Source of the DNA: Thermoproteota archaeon
Lineage (GTDB): Archaea > Korarchaeota > Korarchaeia > B14-G2
Direction of reading: 5' to 3'
Assembly: GCA_003661385.1 (NCBI GenBank)
Contig: QMWA01000022.1
Span: forward strand, 1 to 14,609
Length of the DNA stretch: 14,609 nucleotides
Below, one piece after another: positions 6,447 through 13,468 of the stretch (positions are counted from its first letter, which is position 1; each line of letters begins with the position of its first letter). A program made the translations under genes and the position numbers. The notes beneath the pieces were generated by a model, which was not told the DNA's origin, did not search any database, and saw only the letters and a program-made list of their open reading frames with translations.

Positions 6447-7980
6447 AGTAATGAGGGTGAGGCCACCCCTCATAGACTTGTCTGGTATTAGAGCTAAGCT
6501 CACACCCTGGAGGGTAGCTGTCAAAGACTATGAGTCAGGTAAATCATACACCTATAGGGAATTGGATGAGAGGGCATGTAGGCTCGCTAGCCTCCTAGCT
6601 GAGCATGGTGTTGGGAAAGGTGATAGGGTATGTGTTATAGCTCCAAACATGGTGGAGTACATTGATGCATACTTTGCATGCTGTAAGCTGGGGGCTGTGC
6701 TTGCTCCACTCAACACTAGGCTAGCTCTACCTGAGCTTGAGGCTTACTTCAAGCTGCTTGAGCCGAGTGCCTTGATCTATAGCCCTGAGCACGTGAAGGA
6801 GGCTAGTGAGCTGGCTAAGGTGCAGAGGCTTAAGGTTATCTTGTCTGCTGGAGGGGAGCTCATAGAGGGTGCTAAGGCATATAGCCTGGTGGAAGGCTAC
6901 CCTAGCAGCTTTGAGAGGAGGAGTGTAGGCTGGGAGGATCCTGTGATGATCCTGCAGACAGGTGGGACAACAGGTGTACCTAAGGGTGCTATACTGAGCC
7001 ACAGAGCTGTGCTGTGGAACGCATTGAACACCGTGCTGAGCTGGGGGCTCAGGGACGATGATGTAGCCCCACTATACTTCCCCCTATTCCACACTGGAGG
7101 CTGGAATGTCATAACAATCCCCCTATTCTATGTAGGTGGGCGTATAGTTTTGATAAGGAAGTTCACCCCTGATCTAGCTCTGGAGGTCATAGAGAGGGAG
7201 AAGTGCACTGTCGTGATAGCTGTCCCAACGATGTTCCACATGATGGCTAGGTCAAGGAGGTTTAGGGAGACAGACTTCAGTAGCGTGAGGTTCTTTAAGA
7301 GTGGAGGTGGGATGAGCTCACTCTCCTTAGTCAAGGAGTACTGGAGCCGAGGAGCCATGTACTTCCAGGGTTATGGGCTGACTGAGGTAGGCCCAAATGT
7401 CTTCTATACTCCACCTGAAGCCATGAGGGAGAAGCCTATGAGCGTGGGCAGGGCAGCACTCTTCACTGAAGCCAAGATAGTTAAGGAGGATGGAAGTGAA
7501 GCTAAGCCAGGTGAGGAGGGTGAGCTCTGGCTTAGGGGGCCGATGGCCTTCTCAGGCTACTGGAGGATGCCAGACGAGACCAGGGAGACGCTCACTGAAG
7601 ACGGCTGGGTTAAGACGGGAGACATAATGAGGATGGATGAGGAGGGCTACTTCTACTTCGTTGAGCGGAAGAAGTTCATGTACAAGAGTGGGGGTGAGAA
7701 CGTCTATCCAGCTGAGGTTGTGGAGGCGCTTCTCCAACATCCTGCAGTAGAGGAGGCTGCTGTCATAGGTGTACCAGATGAGAAGTGGGGTGAGGTCGGG
7801 AAGGCCATAGTGGCTGTCAAGGAGGGCATGGAGGTCACGAAGGAGGAGCTTGTAGCATTCCTGAGGGAGAGGATAGCCAGGTACAAGGTTCCTAAGCACT
7901 TCGTCTTCGTGAAGGAGCTCCCTAAGACTGGAGTTGGGAAGGTTGACATAAAGAGGATTAGGGAGATCTATGGTGCGTGA
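6439..7980 (+). CDS. AMP-forming acyl-CoA synthetase (fatty or organic acid-CoA ligase)
   Basis: Activates a carboxylic acid to its CoA thioester through an acyl-AMP, in the cytoplasm. Counted from the ATG used here (513 aa), the ANL-family motifs are: phosphate loop TGGTTGVPKG (174-183), FHTGGWN (217-223, as in medium/long-chain acyl-CoA ligases), GYGLTE (311-316), DGWVKTGD (388-395), the hinge ERKKFMYKSGGENVYPAEV (409-427) and the adenylation Lys in PKTGVGK (Lys501). All key positions are present. A GTG at 6430 could add three residues; I chose the ATG because GGGTGGT lies at the usual distance. The ATG overlaps the tetR end by 8 bp (coupled translation). The 3' end overlaps the convergent hydratase gene by 23 bp. 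Chain length or aromatic preference cannot be told from sequence. Confidence 0.92.
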   Translation: MSEVMRVRPPLIDLSGIRAKLTPWRVAVKDYESGKSYTYRELDERACRLASLLAEHGVGKGDRVCVIAPNMVEYIDAYFACCKLGAVLAPLNTRLALPELEAYFKLLEPSALIYSPEHVKEASELAKVQRLKVILSAGGELIEGAKAYSLVEGYPSSFERRSVGWEDPVMILQTGGTTGVPKGAILSHRAVLWNALNTVLSWGLRDDDVAPLYFPLFHTGGWNVITIPLFYVGGRIVLIRKFTPDLALEVIEREKCTVVIAVPTMFHMMARSRRFRETDFSSVRFFKSGGGMSSLSLVKEYWSRGAMYFQGYGLTEVGPNVFYTPPEAMREKPMSVGRAALFTEAKIVKEDGSEAKPGEEGELWLRGPMAFSGYWRMPDETRETLTEDGWVKTGDIMRMDEEGYFYFVERKKFMYKSGGENVYPAEVVEALLQHPAVEEAAVIGVPDEKWGEVGKAIVAVKEGMEVTKEELVAFLRERIARYKVPKHFVFVKELPKTGVGKVDIKRIREIYGA

Positions 7981-8401
7981 GCTGCTCCCTGCATAGGACT
8001 AGGACCTCAGCTGCTAGCACAAGCTCCCCCCTCTGGTTCTCGACCTCAAGCTTGAGCTTCAGGAGCGTCATGCCAGCCTTCTCACCCTTCTCAGCCACCT
8101 TAAACCTGGCTCTGACTGTGTCGCCTGGGAACACAGGCTTAGTGAACCTGACCTTATCAAAGCCGTAGAGTATGGTGCCCTCGAATGCATCTATTCCAGT
8201 TAGCATGCCTAGCGCGAGCGATAGGGTGAGCATCCCGTGAGCAACTCTCCTCTTGAAGATCGTCTTGGAAGCATACTCCTCACTCATGTGAACTGGGTTG
8301 AAGTCTCCTGTCACCCCAGCGAAGGAGACTATGTGAGCTTCAGTGACCGTGACCCCAGCTGTAGAGAACTCCTCCCCAACCTCAAGCCTTACGCCACCCA
8401 A
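7958..8401 (-). CDS. MaoC-family hotdog-fold (R)-specific enoyl-CoA hydratase
   Basis: A single-hotdog protein of 147 residues, the usual size for (R)-hydratases. It has the hydratase motif FAGVTGDFNPVHMSEEYA (27-44) with the catalytic pair Asp33 and His38, then VAHGML (53-58). The family adds water to 2-enoyl-CoA, or binds acyl-CoA in related reactions; beside an acyl-CoA ligase, a role in acyl-CoA breakdown or remodelling is likely. The start is TTG with AGGTGGT three bases upstream, the same arrangement as livH. It follows the hydrolase gene by 63 bp, probably in the same transcript, and its end overlaps the convergent ligase gene by 23 bp. Confidence 0.9.
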   Translation of the reverse strand: MGGVRLEVGEEFSTAGVTVTEAHIVSFAGVTGDFNPVHMSEEYASKTIFKRRVAHGMLTLSLALGMLTGIDAFEGTILYGFDKVRFTKPVFPGDTVRARFKVAEKGEKAGMTLLKLKLEVENQRGELVLAAEVLVLCREQLTHHRSP

Positions 8402-8464
8402 TCTACCACCTACAGCCCCTAGCTCACCTCCCTAAATGCACCCTAAAGGCGGGCTCTCAGCTGC

Positions 8465-9505
8465 CTAGGATATGTGCCTTCTGAGCTCGCTTACGAACTC
8501 CCTCCTGGCTTCCAGCGGGATCATGTGGCCTGTATCCAGCTGAACCTCCCTGTAGTAGCCTCCCTTCTCAGCGTACTCCTCTAGCAGAGCTCTCATCTGG
8601 GATTCCATGGGCTGTGGCGGGTACTCATCTTCCCCAGGGTATCCTGGTATGATCTCAAGCTGCCCTAGGACAGCGGGGTCATAGAGTGACCTATCTGAGA
8701 CAACGAGGTCGTAGGCTCCTCTCAGCCAGAGTACTGGAGGCTTCTGCTCCAAGTCTACTGCTGGATGCAGGTTCAGGTACCTTGGTGATATCGAGTTCAA
8801 GACACCCTTTGAACCTGGTGCTACATGAGGCCAGTTCGGGCTTTCAACGTAGTCTCCAGGGTAGTACTCTTCTCCCAGCTTAGCCTTAAGCATCCCCTTG
8901 AGAAGCCTCTCCTCAAGCTCTACTGGAGGGGTATAGCCCTGCTTAAACATCCCTCTCAGAACCAGCCTAGGTGCCACAGCCTCGTCTGCTCCAGTGTACT
9001 TGAGGCTGAGCAGCTCCAGGAACCTAGGGTTGTACTTCGCTATCAAGCCTCCTCCACTTCCAGCGTAGTCTGGGTAGCATGGAGTTCCATTTATGTCTCT
9101 TGTCCCACCGAAGCCATAGGGTGAGACTGGTGCAGCCAGCGTGACTGAAGCTACTCTCTGAGGGCTGTCTAGGAGGTACTGGAGGGCTACTGCAGCTCCC
9201 ATTGAGTGGGCTACCAGGTGCACTCTGCTCAGCTTGAGGAGGTCTGACAGCTCCAGCAGATCCATGCTGTAGTCTCTCACCCCCTGTGTCGCATCAACTG
9301 GCTTAGCTTCAGAGTCTCCGAAGCCCCTCAAGTCTACTGCTATGCACCTATACTCCCCTGCTAGCTCAGCTACGACATCATCCCAGAACTCCTTGCACAT
9401 CAAGTTCCCGTGGATGAACAGGATGCACTCCTCTCCTCCACCAGCTTCGATGAGAGAGAGCTTGACCCTAGAGGTCTCTACACTCATCCTCTGAAGCTGA
9501 AGCAA
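8465..9505 (-). CDS. Alpha/beta hydrolase (esterase/thioesterase/lipase-like)
   Basis: A 346-residue alpha/beta hydrolase with a complete catalytic set: oxyanion loop FIHGN (30-34), DLRGFGDS (58-65), nucleophile elbow VAHSMGA (98-104, Ser101), acid RGAYD (262-266, Asp266) and His327 in DTGHMIP. An inserted lid region between about 130 and 255 is rich in Tyr, Pro and Gly and is longer than in small hydrolases. No signal peptide is seen, so it acts in the cytoplasm. It probably hydrolyses an ester, lactone or CoA thioester in the same pathway as the neighbouring hydratase and ligase. The start is TTG at 9505 with GGTG upstream; an in-frame ATG at 9487 is the alternative, and would suit the TATA box at 9535-9543 better. 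Confidence 0.88.
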   Translation of the reverse strand: MLQLQRMSVETSRVKLSLIEAGGGEECILFIHGNLMCKEFWDDVVAELAGEYRCIAVDLRGFGDSEAKPVDATQGVRDYSMDLLELSDLLKLSRVHLVAHSMGAAVALQYLLDSPQRVASVTLAAPVSPYGFGGTRDINGTPCYPDYAGSGGGLIAKYNPRFLELLSLKYTGADEAVAPRLVLRGMFKQGYTPPVELEERLLKGMLKAKLGEEYYPGDYVESPNWPHVAPGSKGVLNSISPRYLNLHPAVDLEQKPPVLWLRGAYDLVVSDRSLYDPAVLGQLEIIPGYPGEDEYPPQPMESQMRALLEEYAEKGGYYREVQLDTGHMIPLEARREFVSELRRHIS

Positions 9506-9534
9506 GCTAGCACCACATATCCTCTAGCCCCGTG

Positions 9535-9543
9535 TTTAAAAAG
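9535..9543 (-). promoter_or_regulatory. Promoter of the hydrolase-hydratase pair (TATA box)
   Basis: On the minus strand GGCTTTTTAAAC forms a TATA box centred near 9539, putting the transcript start near 9512, only 7 nt before the TTG start or about 25 nt before the ATG at 9487. No good TATA box is seen in the 63-bp gap before the hydratase gene, so both are probably transcribed from here. Confidence 0.5.
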
Positions 9544-9562
9544 CCTTCCGCCTACGCTCAGA

Positions 9563-9577
9563 GCTTCTGCTAGAAGC
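9563..9577. repeat. Short hairpin upstream of the hydrolase promoter
   Basis: GCTTCT and AGAAGC form a 6-bp perfect stem with a 3-base loop, about 20 bp upstream of the TATA box of the hydrolase gene. It could be a regulator site or an end-of-transcript structure for the upstream radical SAM gene; too short to decide. Confidence 0.3.
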
Positions 9578-9628
9578 AGTCTCCACATGACAGCTGTAGC
9601 ACTCCAAGCTAGGCTGCTTACCAGCTCT

Positions 9629-9680
9629 ACCTGAGTACCTGGAGTTCAGCGCCTCAGGTCGCCTTCGCGCGCCTGGAGGC
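9629..9680 (-). terminator. Stem-loops after the radical SAM gene
   Basis: Immediately after the radical SAM stop, 9651-9658 (GCCTCAGG) pairs with 9672-9680 (CCTGGAGGC) with one bulge, and 9629-9635 (ACCTGAG) pairs exactly with 9653-9659 (CTCAGGT), so two alternative hairpins compete for the same bases. No T-run of the kind archaeal termination uses follows closely, so a terminator role is uncertain; an RNA-stabilising or processing element is as likely. Confidence 0.3.
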
Positions 9681-11251
9681 TAGCGTCTCGGTAGAGGTAT
9701 GCTGGGTGTGTGGGCTGGGAGGTCTAGCGGCTCTATCCTCTTGTCTGGGTCGTATCCCATCTTCCTCCCCCATGCTCTGATGTGGTCTAGTATGAGCTCT
9801 GCTCCAAGCTTGAGGACTGGCTTGACTACCATGCTTGCTACTAGGCCTCTGGTGAACATCCCAACTGACCTCTGGACTTCCTCTGCTGTAGCAAGCCAAG
9901 CCTGGTATATGACGTGGAACCTGGCTTCAGTCATGTCCTCTAGTGGCCTGAACCCTCTTGAGGCTGGTGTAGCTGGTATGTAGGCTAGCGGGGTGACTGT
10001 GAAGTGCCCTCTTCCACCCATGCTCCTCCTGAGCCTCCTCATTGAGGCTATCAGCCTGGCTGTGAGCCAGCAGTCCTCCTCTTCTTCCCCTGGGAGCCCT
10101 ACTATCAGGGTGTATGCTGGGAACCAGTAGCTTAGGTTGAATAGCTTGGTTGCCTCCAGGACTACCTCAGGCCACTCCTCAGGCTGGAATGGCTTAGCCT
10201 TGTTCCCCATGTGCCTCTCTACCAGCCTGGGGCTCCCTGTCTCTAGGCCAGGCTGCACCCCTATCCAGCGGCCTACGCCTGCCTTGAGGACCTCTGAGAG
10301 CTTTGGTAGGAGCTCTCTGTCAGCTACCACTGGGGCTATCGAGGTGTGGGTTGGGTTGGCTCCCCTCAGGCCTCTGATGGACACCACCTCCTTGAAGAGC
10401 TCGACTACAGCCTCAGTGTTCGGGTGGAAGCTCCTCCTGTCCTCTAGCTTATAGAGGAATATGTCGTCTCCATGGACCCATGCCTTCTCTAGCCCAGCTC
10501 TCACATTCACCTCCACCTCAGCTTTGATCTTGTCTAGTGGGATGTACCTGGCTGCTCTTAGGTTTGGTGTGCAGAAGCTGCATCCTCTGCCACATCCTCG
10601 CATGGCTTCAACCATCCCCTTGTAGCTTGCACCCCTGATCACTGGGATCTCATCTACGCTCGGGTAGCCTTCTACGTGTATCACGCTGGGAGCCTTGCCT
10701 TCAGCTATCTCCTGCATCAGGCTGCCTATCACATGCTCTGTCTCACCTACAACAATGTGGTCTACTCCAAGCTCCTCTAGCCTGCCTCCAAGCTGCCAGG
10801 CTCCTGAACCTCCTACCACGATCCTGAACCTCAGTCCCCTCCTCTCCCTTATCCTCTTAATCCTGGAGACTAGCTGCCTGAACTTGACTGCAGAGTATGC
10901 TGTGTAGACTCCTGCCGTGAACATCGTGCTCACTGGCCCTAGGCCAAGGGGGTCCATTGCTGAGATGCCTACTATAGCTGTGCTGTCGCCTATGAACCTG
11001 TGGATGTGCCTCGGGTGAGCTACCACCACCCTGTACCCTGCTTCAAGCAAGGCTGCCTCAACCTTCCTAAGCGAGTATGGAGCCTCAACTAGGACCCCAT
11101 CTCTGTGGGGGAGCTGTGTGTCTAGGAGCTTATACACAGCCTTGGGCACCCTCTCATATGGTACGCAGCCCAAGAAGTCTGCTAGAGGGATACGCCTGTA
11201 TGTGCTCGTCAGGGTCTCGTCTGCTGTCAGGACCACACTTGGCTCAGGCAA
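9680..11251 (-). CDS. Radical SAM enzyme with N-terminal B12-binding-like domain
   Basis: A 523-residue radical SAM protein. The [4Fe-4S] cluster motif is RGCGRGCSFC (Cys220, Cys224, Cys227, CxxxCxxC). The N-terminal 200 residues look like a cobalamin-binding Rossmann domain (VVVAHP at 75-80, VGISAMD 94-100, IVVGGSGAW 144-152, VVGETEH 167-173), and GLETGSPRLVERHMGNKAKPF at 335-355 matches the SAM-side motif of COG1032 Fe-S oxidoreductases, as does TLIVGLPGE (381-389). The family methylates or couples unreactive carbons; in archaea related enzymes modify membrane lipids (GrsA/GrsB-type), but I cannot assign a substrate. The TTG start lies 8 bp after the regulator gene, with GGGGAG overlapping that gene's stop, so the two are co-transcribed. 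Confidence 0.85.
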   Translation of the reverse strand: MPEPSVVLTADETLTSTYRRIPLADFLGCVPYERVPKAVYKLLDTQLPHRDGVLVEAPYSLRKVEAALLEAGYRVVVAHPRHIHRFIGDSTAIVGISAMDPLGLGPVSTMFTAGVYTAYSAVKFRQLVSRIKRIRERRGLRFRIVVGGSGAWQLGGRLEELGVDHIVVGETEHVIGSLMQEIAEGKAPSVIHVEGYPSVDEIPVIRGASYKGMVEAMRGCGRGCSFCTPNLRAARYIPLDKIKAEVEVNVRAGLEKAWVHGDDIFLYKLEDRRSFHPNTEAVVELFKEVVSIRGLRGANPTHTSIAPVVADRELLPKLSEVLKAGVGRWIGVQPGLETGSPRLVERHMGNKAKPFQPEEWPEVVLEATKLFNLSYWFPAYTLIVGLPGEEEEDCWLTARLIASMRRLRRSMGGRGHFTVTPLAYIPATPASRGFRPLEDMTEARFHVIYQAWLATAEEVQRSVGMFTRGLVASMVVKPVLKLGAELILDHIRAWGRKMGYDPDKRIEPLDLPAHTPSIPLPRR

Positions 11252-11259
11252 GCTCTCCC

Positions 11260-11667
11260 CTAGAGGAGCCTTAGCGCCCTATCAAACCAGAGCAGAGCTC
11301 TGTGCCTTAGGTATGCTCTGAGAGCCTCGTCCTTGAACGCCTTAGCCACCTCAGCATACCACTTGACCAGGGCTCTCACGAGCTTTAGCGTAGGCTCTAG
11401 TCCTCCTTCAGCTAGCTTGCTTGCCTCAGCTTCTAGTGCTGCTAGCGTGGACATTAGGTCTCCTCTAAGCTTGAATATCCGCCTCTGAGAGTGCCTTGGG
11501 TCTCTCTCAGCTGTCACGAGGCCTCTTGCAACAAGCTTCCTGAGCTCCCTAGACACCACAGCCCTAGACGCTCTTCCTCTGAGGGCTTCAGCTAGCTTAT
11601 TGAATGAGATCCCAGCCTTGTGCTCTGCTAGCTCATCTAGGATCTGGACGTGATACCGGGTGAGCAT
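11260..11667 (-). CDS. Winged-helix (MarR/ArsR-like) transcriptional regulator
   Basis: A 135-residue DNA-binding protein. Residues 5-70 form a winged helix: helices around VQILDELAEHK and SFNKLAEAL, recognition helix ASRAVVSRELRKLVARGLV (33-51), and a basic wing ERDPRHSQRRIFKL (54-67). The C-terminal half (72-135) is helical and Ala/Leu-rich, as in dimerising regulators of this size. It is first in an operon with the radical SAM gene and probably controls it. The promoter puts the transcript start within a few bases of the ATG, and no ribosome site is seen, so the mRNA is predicted leaderless. A perfect palindrome in the core promoter suggests autoregulation. Confidence 0.82.
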   Translation of the reverse strand: MLTRYHVQILDELAEHKAGISFNKLAEALRGRASRAVVSRELRKLVARGLVTAERDPRHSQRRIFKLRGDLMSTLAALEAEASKLAEGGLEPTLKLVRALVKWYAEVAKAFKDEALRAYLRHRALLWFDRALRLL

Positions 11668-11680
11668 ACCAGTTCACACA

Positions 11681-11697
11681 TATACCGGTATAAAAGC
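11681..11697 (-). promoter_or_regulatory. Promoter and palindromic operator of the winged-helix regulator
   Basis: On the minus strand GCTTTTATA (11689-11697) is a TATA box predicting a transcript start near 11666, at the ATG (11667). The 12-bp sequence TATACCGGTATA (11681-11692) is its own reverse complement and overlaps the TATA box, an ideal repressor site. ATACCGG recurs at 11653-11659 inside the start of the gene, 29 bp away, as a possible second half-site. Confidence 0.6.
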
Positions 11698-11832
11698 ATA
11701 TTGGTTGCATCCACACCCTGTGTAAAAGCAACAACCCTACAGGGACATGAGCCACTCTATACCTGCACCCAAGGTGGCTGCCACTCTAGGAGGCGGCTCC
11801 TGCAAGCTCAGCTTGACAAGCTCCAGTTAGCT

Positions 11833-12270
11833 CTACTGCGCTATAGCCGCCTGCTGGAATAAGTGGCGTTTAAGGAGCCTGCTGAAGGCTTCCTCCGAGC
11901 TCAGATAGCCTCCTATCAGGTCTGTTGCAGCGATCACCCCAGCTAGCTTGCCTCCTCTAGCACTGGAAGCCTCTTCCCATCCCCCTGACCACTATCACAG
12001 CCTCCTTGACATCATCAGGTGAAGTGGTTTAGGCGATGCAGTCATCACCCCGCCTAAGCAGTATGCTTCAGGTCTATGTCCTCGCTGCAACCTTATTGAC
12101 TATTTCCCTCTGCTATGACGCCCATGATCCGCCCTCGCCCACGACTACCAGGCACCCATCCTATGCTGAGCCTTCAGCTTAGCTGCCTCTACTGATGCCT
12201 TGCATCTGTGGCTACTACCGAGGAGCTCATCAAATACCTTACCCTCATACTCACCTGCCTCTGCCTCCAT
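11833..12270 (-). pseudogene. Decayed CBS-domain protein gene, many frameshifts
   Basis: No single frame is open, but the minus strand can be read as a CBS-domain pair by changing frame at least eight times. From upstream to downstream the pieces are: EGKVFDEL, VATDA, SVEAAKLKAQHRMG, LVVVGEGG, IMGVIAE, EIVNKVAART, EDIDLKHT, VMTASPKPL, SPDDVKEAVIVVRGMG, RLPVLEE and finally GKLAGVIAATDLIGG with a short tail ending at the TAG at 11833-11835. The order and content match archaeal CBS proteins (GCLVVV/GVIAERDIV, then VMT.P, V.EA...M, LPV.E.GKLAGVI..TDL). CBS pairs bind adenosyl ligands and regulate partners. The density of frame breaks over about 400 bp shows true decay rather than a single sequencing error. 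The start is unclear; an ATG at 12268-12270 begins the first readable piece. Confidence 0.8.
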
Positions 12271-12427
12271 ATCCAGATGGCTTTAGACCACAACCTCGGC
12301 TATTAAGGGGAGGTATATGGCTAAAGGCCTTGGAGGCTGCAGCAGCTATAGCAGAGTACTCAATGAACTAGAGCGCTCCAGCTTAGCGTAAAGCTTCCAG
12401 CCAGCTGCTCTATGGTTGCCTAGGCAG
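12271..12427. other. Non-coding remnant between DUF835 gene and CBS pseudogene
   Basis: No supported gene. On the plus strand 12306-12313 (GGGGAGGT) looks like a ribosome site just before an ATG at 12317, but the frame closes after 24 codons; another plus-strand frame reads LKALEAAAAIAEYSMN before a stop, like a fragment of a helical protein. This may be further decayed coding sequence. The other leftover of this gene-poor stretch, 11698-11832, holds only short open frames and a weak inverted repeat (CCCTGT/ACAGGG). Confidence 0.4.
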
Positions 12428-13357
12428 CTAATCCAGCTGCTTGAGCTCAACTGAGAGTAGAGCTGTCTCCCTCTGCTCTAGTGCATCGGTGTTGACTGGG
12501 ATGAGGATTATTGAGCCTGTCTGCGCTGCCTGGTCTCTCTTGCTCTGGATCAGCCTGTACACCTCCTTGAAGCCGTATAGTGTCGAGATCCACTCAACCC
12601 CGTCTATTAAGACTACTCCTCTGCCTGCTCTCTCCATGAAGTCTCCTATGGTGACTGAGAGCTGGGTTGGGTCGCATACAGTGTGCTCTCTTGGGTCAGC
12701 TCTCGTGCTGAGCCAGACTACAAGCCCCCTCCTCAGCTGGAGCATCTTCCTGAACCTCTTGGGGTGTACTCTGGTTGCAGCTAGCCCAGGCCACCCCTTG
12801 GCTACAAGCTGGGAGAATAGGCTGTAGGCCTTCTCCCTGTCTCTCAGCATGTAGCTTTCCCCAGCCTCAACCTCAGGGAGCTCCTCTACATCACCTACCT
12901 CAGCTTCGAACCTGACTCTCGGGACCAACCTGACTCTGAGGGTGACCTCACCTTTAGCCTTATCTACGCCATACCAGTCTAGGAACGACGAGTAGCCTAC
13001 TTCACGGAGCAAGGCTGAGAGAGGCGCCACGAGAACCCCTAGTAGCAGCTTGGTGAACTTCTCCCCAACGGCATCAAACATCTCCATGCTATAGGACTTG
13101 ACCACGACTGTGATCGTGTCCTCCTGCTCAGCTACAGCCTCGAGCTTGCTGACAAACGTGTGGCCTTCAATAGCCTTGAAGTATGCTTTAGCTGTCTCAG
13201 CTGCTGTCTCGCGTGGAGCTAGGTCTAAGCCCAGCTTCCTCATGTAGGAGAGCATTGAAGCTCCAATCTCCCACATCAGAATCCTGGCTAGCTCCCTCCT
13301 CCTTGCAGCCAGATCCTCTACAGCATAGCCTAGTGCATCCCTGAGCAGCGCCCTCAT
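12428..13357 (-). CDS. DUF835 domain protein with unrecognised N-terminal domain
   Basis: A 309-residue cytoplasmic protein. The C-terminal part (about 168-309) matches DUF835, an archaeal domain related to a P-loop-less RecA-like fold: GWPGLAATRVHPKRFRK (188-204), VVWLSTR (213-219), GVVLIDGVEWISTLYGF (247-263) and ILIPVNTDALEQRE (284-297). The N-terminal 150 residues are alpha/beta with no family I can name; they could be a small-molecule sensor domain, since DUF835 is often joined to sensors. No Walker A is present, so ATP hydrolysis is unlikely. The ATG has GGGAG three bases upstream, and a TATA box at 13385-13392 places the transcript start only about 5 nt ahead. It is divergent from the zinc-finger gene and stands alone. 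Confidence 0.75.
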   Translation of the reverse strand: MRALLRDALGYAVEDLAARRRELARILMWEIGASMLSYMRKLGLDLAPRETAAETAKAYFKAIEGHTFVSKLEAVAEQEDTITVVVKSYSMEMFDAVGEKFTKLLLGVLVAPLSALLREVGYSSFLDWYGVDKAKGEVTLRVRLVPRVRFEAEVGDVEELPEVEAGESYMLRDREKAYSLFSQLVAKGWPGLAATRVHPKRFRKMLQLRRGLVVWLSTRADPREHTVCDPTQLSVTIGDFMERAGRGVVLIDGVEWISTLYGFKEVYRLIQSKRDQAAQTGSIILIPVNTDALEQRETALLSVELKQLD

Positions 13358-13384
13358 ACTCCCTTGCGCGCACCTATAACAGGG

Positions 13385-13392
13385 TTATAAGC
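13385..13392 (-). promoter_or_regulatory. DUF835 gene promoter (TATA box)
   Basis: Minus strand AAAGCTTATAACC gives a TATA box centred near 13388 and a transcript start near 13362, about 5 nt before the ATG, so a nearly leaderless mRNA. Confidence 0.5.
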
Positions 13393-13430
13393 TTTATGGA
13401 ATAAACGTCGAGGCCACACATGTTAGAGGT

Positions 13431-13444
13431 GAAAGCGTTATTAG
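13431..13444 (+). promoter_or_regulatory. Promoter of the DUF4258-zinc finger gene
   Basis: GAAAGC (BRE-like) followed by GTTATTAG, centred near 13441, predicts initiation near 13467, at the TTG start codon (13469). The two divergent promoters are only about 50 bp apart. Confidence 0.45.
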
Positions 13445-13468
13445 GGTTTTTTAGCATAGGCTTGTAGC

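Noticed and set aside
9506-9679. Possible tRNA or small RNA gene in the GC-rich gap
   Set aside because: Hairpins exist, but no T-loop (GGTTCRA-type) sequence or cloverleaf arms could be found by eye.
10137-10454. Plus-strand open frame opposite the radical SAM gene
   Set aside because: Ser/Leu-rich antisense shadow; the minus strand encodes conserved radical SAM motifs here.
11650-11862. Plus-strand 70-codon frame ending in a Leu-rich helix (LLQAQLDKLQLALLRYSRLLE region)
   Set aside because: The ATG lies inside the regulator gene on the other strand, no start codon follows the possible plus-strand TATA box in that frame, and the N-terminal part looks random. The helical end may be a remnant.
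12317-12391. 24-codon plus-strand frame after GGGGAGGT
   Set aside because: The ribosome-like site is good, but there is no suitable promoter distance and no protein-like sequence; it lies in degraded DNA.
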